Shown piece by piece: positions 60,088-64,000 of a DNA stretch of 64,000 bases. Below the pieces are notes generated by a model. It ran no database searches. It saw only the letters and a list, made by a program, of their open reading frames with translations, and had not been told where the DNA came from. Origin of the DNA: Mya arenaria (taxonomy: Eukaryota > Mollusca > Bivalvia > Myida > Myidae); assembly GCF_026914265.1 (NCBI RefSeq), contig NC_069131.1:4871501-4935500 (forward strand). The letters run 5' to 3'. The translations under genes and the position numbers were made by a program. Numbering within the stretch: the first letter of the stretch is position 1; each line of letters opens with the position of its first letter.

Positions 60088-62788
60088 TATACATTCACTT
60101 TTGTGCCATTCTTGTTTTGCAGTTGCGAGATATTCTTATTCGAAAAAAGAAAGAAAATATGTTTCTCGATTCGGAGAAAAATTGTCTGCAGTATCAGAAA
60201 GCACTCGAAGAATTCTTGTCTGCTATAACGCCACTAGAACAACAACACAGTCTGCCTGAGCTGGTATTCAGAAAACTAAATTAAAATCTTTTCACGCTTT
60301 TAATTTATTAGAATCTTCTTATTTTGTTTAATTATAATACAATTGAAAATATCGACATTCTTTACCCAATATAATTAATGAAACTACGAAACATGCTAAC
60401 AAGTTGGTAATTAAATGATGTATAATGTATATTGTATAAGTGTTTGCCTTCTGTACATTTCAGATACAATTCACAAAACGATATCCACAATTGAGTCGGT
60501 CACTTTCTACAAAATCAAGTGATATTTTGAAAAGCTACTTGGATGAAAAAACATACACTTCAAAAGAATGTGTTCTGCCGAAACCCATTCATATACGACA
60601 AAACTCCGATGAAGATGCGCCTATTGCATCGACGTCCATTGAATTACCAAGGACAAGCATTTCGTTACCCGCGGTTCAACAATTAGATATAACGGATGGA
60701 GGTCGTCGTCAGAAACGGCATCAACAAGTCGCTATTCCTACCAGTAAGTTTGCTAATTTTATAAAATTGTTTTTGTATATTTAGTCCTGGCTTCTTGAGC
60801 CCCCAACACAAAAGCACACATAATACATAAGACAACACATTCAAGACAGTACCTATAATTCAGCACACAAATGACAGCACATACACGGCAGCAAAAACAC
60901 ACTAAAGTTTATTTTCAAATTCACCACTTTGTTTCACCCAGATGTCATATTCTAAAGTACACATGAATAGTATAGTGCTCCTTTAATTTATTGTTCAGTT
61001 TAGGTTTCAGCGGTCGTTACTAAACATAGAAATTCGAAACGGTATTACATTGTAGTTGTAGCCTATGAATGCATATAGAGATCCTCAACAGTATTTCGAT
61101 TCGCTTGCTCAAACATAGCTATTAACTTTTTTATCAATGATATGTTTTTCAGACAAACACAGGGAAAATCAAAGGCAAGAATGGCTTGATATTCTTTATG
61201 AAGGAAATCGTAACGCTTTTCAAAAAGAATGCAGCCATATTTGTCAAGAAATAAAATCGAAAAGTCAGAACATACTCGATGTTTACGCAGCAATTTTTGA
61301 CCGTCCAGACAAACCAAGACAAACAGCATTTATTGCCACTGTCAGTAAGGATCAAGAAAATGATATTACTTATTCTAATCACAACATCGTAACGAAGGTT
61401 ATGAACCGATATGAAGCTGAAGGAAAGATAGTAGCGTACTCAGATATCACAAGAGGAAACCGTCTATCTCCCGGTGATCAGTCTAAATTGAAACAACATA
61501 TATCCGAACTGTCACCACTGCTTATGCAGAAGCATAAATACCTAAACATGATAACTGCAAGTGGTGTTAGATCCAGGGGTTTTGGAAAAGCTCACGCGAT
61601 TGAACCAGAGATTTGCATTGTTTTGTATGTTCACACAAAAGGATATATTCCAATAGACGAGGAGGCATTTGAAAAAAGTTATCATGACATACCTGTCGAT
61701 GTTAGAGAAGGAGGATTTTGGGGCTTTAATGAAACCGTTCGTATTGGCGATGGCATCTTCCGTGATGGCGTCGGTTTGGTAGGAAGTTTGGGCGGATTTT
61801 TTGAACATCCTTCGCTTGGGCTTTGTGGAATAACTTCAGCACACGCTGTACTTAAGCCAGAGGAACTAAAACAGTGCATGGAAGATGGACGACTTCCTGC
61901 AAACAAAGTGGATGAAACATATCAAATTAAAACATGCAACGATCATTCAGATATTGGTCGTCTTGTTATGGCATTTTATTCCGAAGGAAATGACCAAGAG
62001 GCAGGTGCAGAAATTGCCGTTTTTGTCATCGATAGTAGTTTGTCATCCGATCAGGTGTCTGTGTCCTTTGACGGAAATAATCGCCAAGGTAATTGCTTTT
62101 TAATTGTTTAAATGTGAAAGTAGAAAATATGGACATTTTAAAATATTCGAAATCGTCATAAAACTGATTTAACTTAAATTTCAACGACATGAATTATTAA
62201 AGCTCACTCATTTACATATAAATTAAATGTTTTTAAATTTTAGGTCAACCAGCTACATTTTCATTTGAAACAGGAAAATCACTAGGAAGTGCATACTTTT
62301 ACCCAGACTATCATTGTTGTAAATATGGAAGCGCGACATCCTTTACTTCTGGTGAAATCAGTAGTGACTTTGATAACGATGGCCTTCTAAGCATTAAGGA
62401 AATGAAATTTGACGAGTTAAAACCTCTCGTTTTACATAAACAGTACGAAATCAAAGCTTTGTCGATGGACAAGTCTTTTGCAGATTTCGGTGATTCTGGA
62501 GCTTTTGTTTATTGTTGGCGTTCGACGGACGATTTGGTATGCGTTGGAATGATAGTTGGTGGTACATCATATGACACAACTGTTATCACTCCTATAAACT
62601 CAATTTTGAAAACGCTTGGCGTTCCAAAATTAAAGAATTTCAGGAAAATAAAAAGCGAGCAGTTGCTTAAACAATTAGATGCTAAAGTTGACCAACTTGA
62701 GTCGAAGTTTGACAATATGCAGTCTGGTATAAATGAGATTTTGCATTATTTAAATCCAAGGTCCACGAGTGGACAAACTGACTGTTGA
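59367..62788 (+). CDS. Trypsin-like peptidase protein with helical N-terminal region
   Basis: Five exons: 59367-59909, 60123-60263, 60464-60743, 61153-62088, 62244-62788. They sum to 2445 bp, an unbroken 814-residue frame; every intron is GT-AG and phases agree. The start ATG has a purine at -3 and G at +4. Residues 1-228 are mostly helical and Cys/Trp-containing (CDECTWNDLL, SWSNTRPEDWCNGYWEIAKCF), resembling N-terminal domains of multi-copy bivalve proteins that may be HEPN-like (inference). Residues 229-321 are a Ser/Thr-rich linker. Residues about 520-765 form a PA-clan (trypsin-like) peptidase: His552 in CGITSAHAVL, Ser718 in FGDSGAF, and a FETGKSLGSAYF strand pair. The acidic residue is uncertain: Glu608 in AEIAVF or Asp588 in HSDIGRL. 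Residues 766-800 look like a coiled coil. No signal peptide, so probably cytosolic. Confidence 0.85.
60027..60082. repeat. CA microsatellite
   Basis: A (CA)n tract interrupted by a few CG steps at its left end, in intron 1 of the peptidase gene and ending about 40 bp before the exon 2 acceptor. It may be polymorphic and could affect splicing. Open frames through it are not genes. Confidence 0.95.
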
Positions 62789-62942
62789 AAAAACAACAAC
62801 AACACAACTTGACGCTTTAAGCGAAGCAAACACATAACGCTATATTTTGGGTGTTCTGAAACACAATGCAGTTCCTGTCTTATTATACATGTATGCCTTC
62901 CAATTTTATCTGAAACTAGGCCATTGACATTGCAAGGCCAAG

Positions 62943-63455
62943 TGTTATGTAGACGGCTTATTTATGTATTATGCACTTGCTTTGTATTGAGAATGATGTT
63001 TATTACAAATTATAAATTTGGAACATTGTGGATACTTGAAGAAAGTTATAGAATAGTATGGAAACTTCTGGAATGTTTGTTACTTATCAAGTATATTCTA
63101 GAAGAAGATTATTCTAGAAAGATCTTTGACTATATATCTATAAGGTATAGCAGAGTTAGAGGGGGATCTTAGGTTATCTTTTGTGACATTCATAAATTTT
63201 AAAATACATATTTACATTTGGATTATTCATTTAGGAGTTTACTGTGTGGACTATTTAAATTATAAGTGCTCAAAAACATGTAGCTTTTTGGACTTTTAAA
63301 TTGGAAAAAGAAAATGAACCAGATTGGAATTATCTAATCTATTTAAAAGTGTAAAACAGATATTTAAATTGTATTTCAACATTTTAACTTTAACATAATA
63401 ATCTTGTAAAGTTTGTTGCTGGCTTTGTTTTTCTCGTTACGCCTGGCTCGTAACA
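62943..63455 (+). repeat. 5' LTR of a retrotransposon
   Basis: A 513-bp segment that begins tgttatg and ends cgtaaca, so its ends form a short inverted repeat with the standard TG...CA. It is followed after 8 bases by a primer-binding site and then by gag-like sequence. It has TATA-like sequence at 63131-63145 and heat-shock-type motifs just before it. It starts only about 155 bp after the stop codon of the peptidase gene. The 3' LTR lies outside the window, so the boundaries rest on the ends and the primer site only. Confidence 0.7.
63061..63119 (+). promoter_or_regulatory. Heat-shock-element-like cluster in the LTR
   Basis: GAAACTTCTGGAA at 63061-63073 is a perfect three-unit nGAAnnTTCnnGAAn element. 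TTCTAGAAGAA follows at 63096-63106 and TTCTAGAA at 63112-63119. All lie 15-75 bp upstream of the TATA-like stretch, the usual arrangement for HSF-driven promoters. Binding is inference. Confidence 0.5.
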
Positions 63456-63463
63456 GAAATTTA

Positions 63464-63478
63464 GGGCTCGTCCGGGAT
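63464..63478 (+). other. Primer-binding site, tRNA-Pro-like
   Basis: gggctcgtccgggat is complementary to the 3' end of a proline tRNA without its last three bases. It lies 8 bases after the presumed LTR end, where reverse transcription is primed in LTR elements. Confidence 0.65.
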
Positions 63479-63559
63479 ATAACTTTTTGAACAGATAAGG
63501 CGAAATTATGTATACATTTATTAAACTAAAGCTTACTTATTATTATATAGTTTTACAGT

Positions 63560-64000
63560 TTAAAACAAGGAGCAAGCTATCGCGTTGTTCAACCAAGAAT
63601 CCTTCTTAGCTGAACTTTCGCAGGAGATGTTTAATTTGGCCAAGAAATCTGATTTGCTTAACCTTGCAAAACATTACCATTTGTCTGAAGACAAAACTAC
63701 AATACGCAATCAAGAGGTTAAAATATTTTGACTCAGTATTTGAATGATGAGGGGTTATTTGATGAAAGTGCTCATGCGCTCATAGTTGAAGCTCAGTCTG
63801 ATACTAACCTTAGGGAGCATGAAATCAAACTTGGATTAGAAGAAATACAAGAGAGTAAAATTTTAAGAGAGTTAGAATTTGAAAAGGAAAAAGAAGAAAG
63901 GAATTTTCAATTAAGAATAAACGAGCAAGAAATTCAAGAGAGAGCAAATCAGATTAAATCTCTGTCAATTTCTCAATTTAATGTTACAAAGAATATTAGG
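63560..64000 (+). pseudogene. gag-like start of the LTR retrotransposon, frameshifted and cut by the window edge
   Basis: The first frame reads SFLAELSQEMFNLAKKSDLLNLAKHY as far as about 63725. It then continues in the next frame with ILTQYLNDEGLFDESAHALI and a long Glu/Lys-rich helix (LGLEEIQES... RNFQLRINEQEIQERA), the layout of the N-terminal part of many Gypsy-type Gag proteins of molluscs. One frameshift lies near 63722-63728. Whether the element is active cannot be judged from this part. Confidence 0.6.

Noticed and set aside
60008..60259. Open frames through the CA repeat
   Set aside because: The repeat is intronic; only the part from 60123 is exon, in the frame that joins 59909 in phase.
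1..64000. CRISPR array, operons, bacterial promoters or ribosomal RNA
   Set aside because: The sequence is eukaryotic with introns; no regularly spaced identical repeats or rRNA-like stretches were seen.

Overview
The window looks like AT-rich nuclear DNA from a metazoan, most likely a bivalve mollusc. This rests on short exons with GT-AG introns, a cluster of multiple-EGF receptors of which one is joined to receptor tyrosine phosphatase domains, a trypsin-like peptidase gene of a kind I associate with bivalves, and a mix of DIRS-like, LINE, LTR and THAP/DDE element remains. I cannot name the species. All calls come from reading translated sequence and splice sites by eye; no database search was made.

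Layout. 0.5-2.5 kb (-): a THAP/DDE transposase gene broken by one frameshift. 5.1-18.6 kb (-): gene 1, a receptor with about 450 residues of EGF-like repeats, a membrane segment and two tandem tyrosine-phosphatase domains (20 exons found). The exon that should carry the first catalytic loop was not found, and the second domain has a non-catalytic signature. 24.0-27.5 kb (-): gene 2, a related EGF receptor without phosphatase, broken by a stop codon and a 4-bp deletion. 32.7-36.6 kb (-): gene 3, an intact five-exon paralogue of gene 2 (529 residues) whose short tail carries an ITAM-like tyrosine pair. The intergenic DNA between genes 1/2 and genes 2/3 is itself duplicated. 38.4-40.0 kb (+): remains of a LINE. 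40.0-44.2 kb: a decayed partial copy of the phosphatase end of gene 1, with one exon inverted. 50.6-54.8 kb (-): a decayed DIRS-like tyrosine-recombinase retrotransposon. 59.4-62.8 kb (+): an intact five-exon gene for an 814-residue protein with a trypsin-like peptidase domain. From 62.94 kb (+): an LTR retrotransposon with a primer-binding site, running off the window.

How the genes may work together (inference). Genes 1-3 have near-identical signal-peptide and ectodomain architecture but opposite kinds of tail: phosphatase-type in gene 1, tyrosine-motif (Draper/CED-1/MEGF10-like) in genes 2 and 3. This resembles a paired inhibitory/activating receptor cluster for phagocytosis or immune recognition, with members being duplicated and lost. 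The peptidase gene may be a cytosolic immune effector, but that is not shown by sequence alone.
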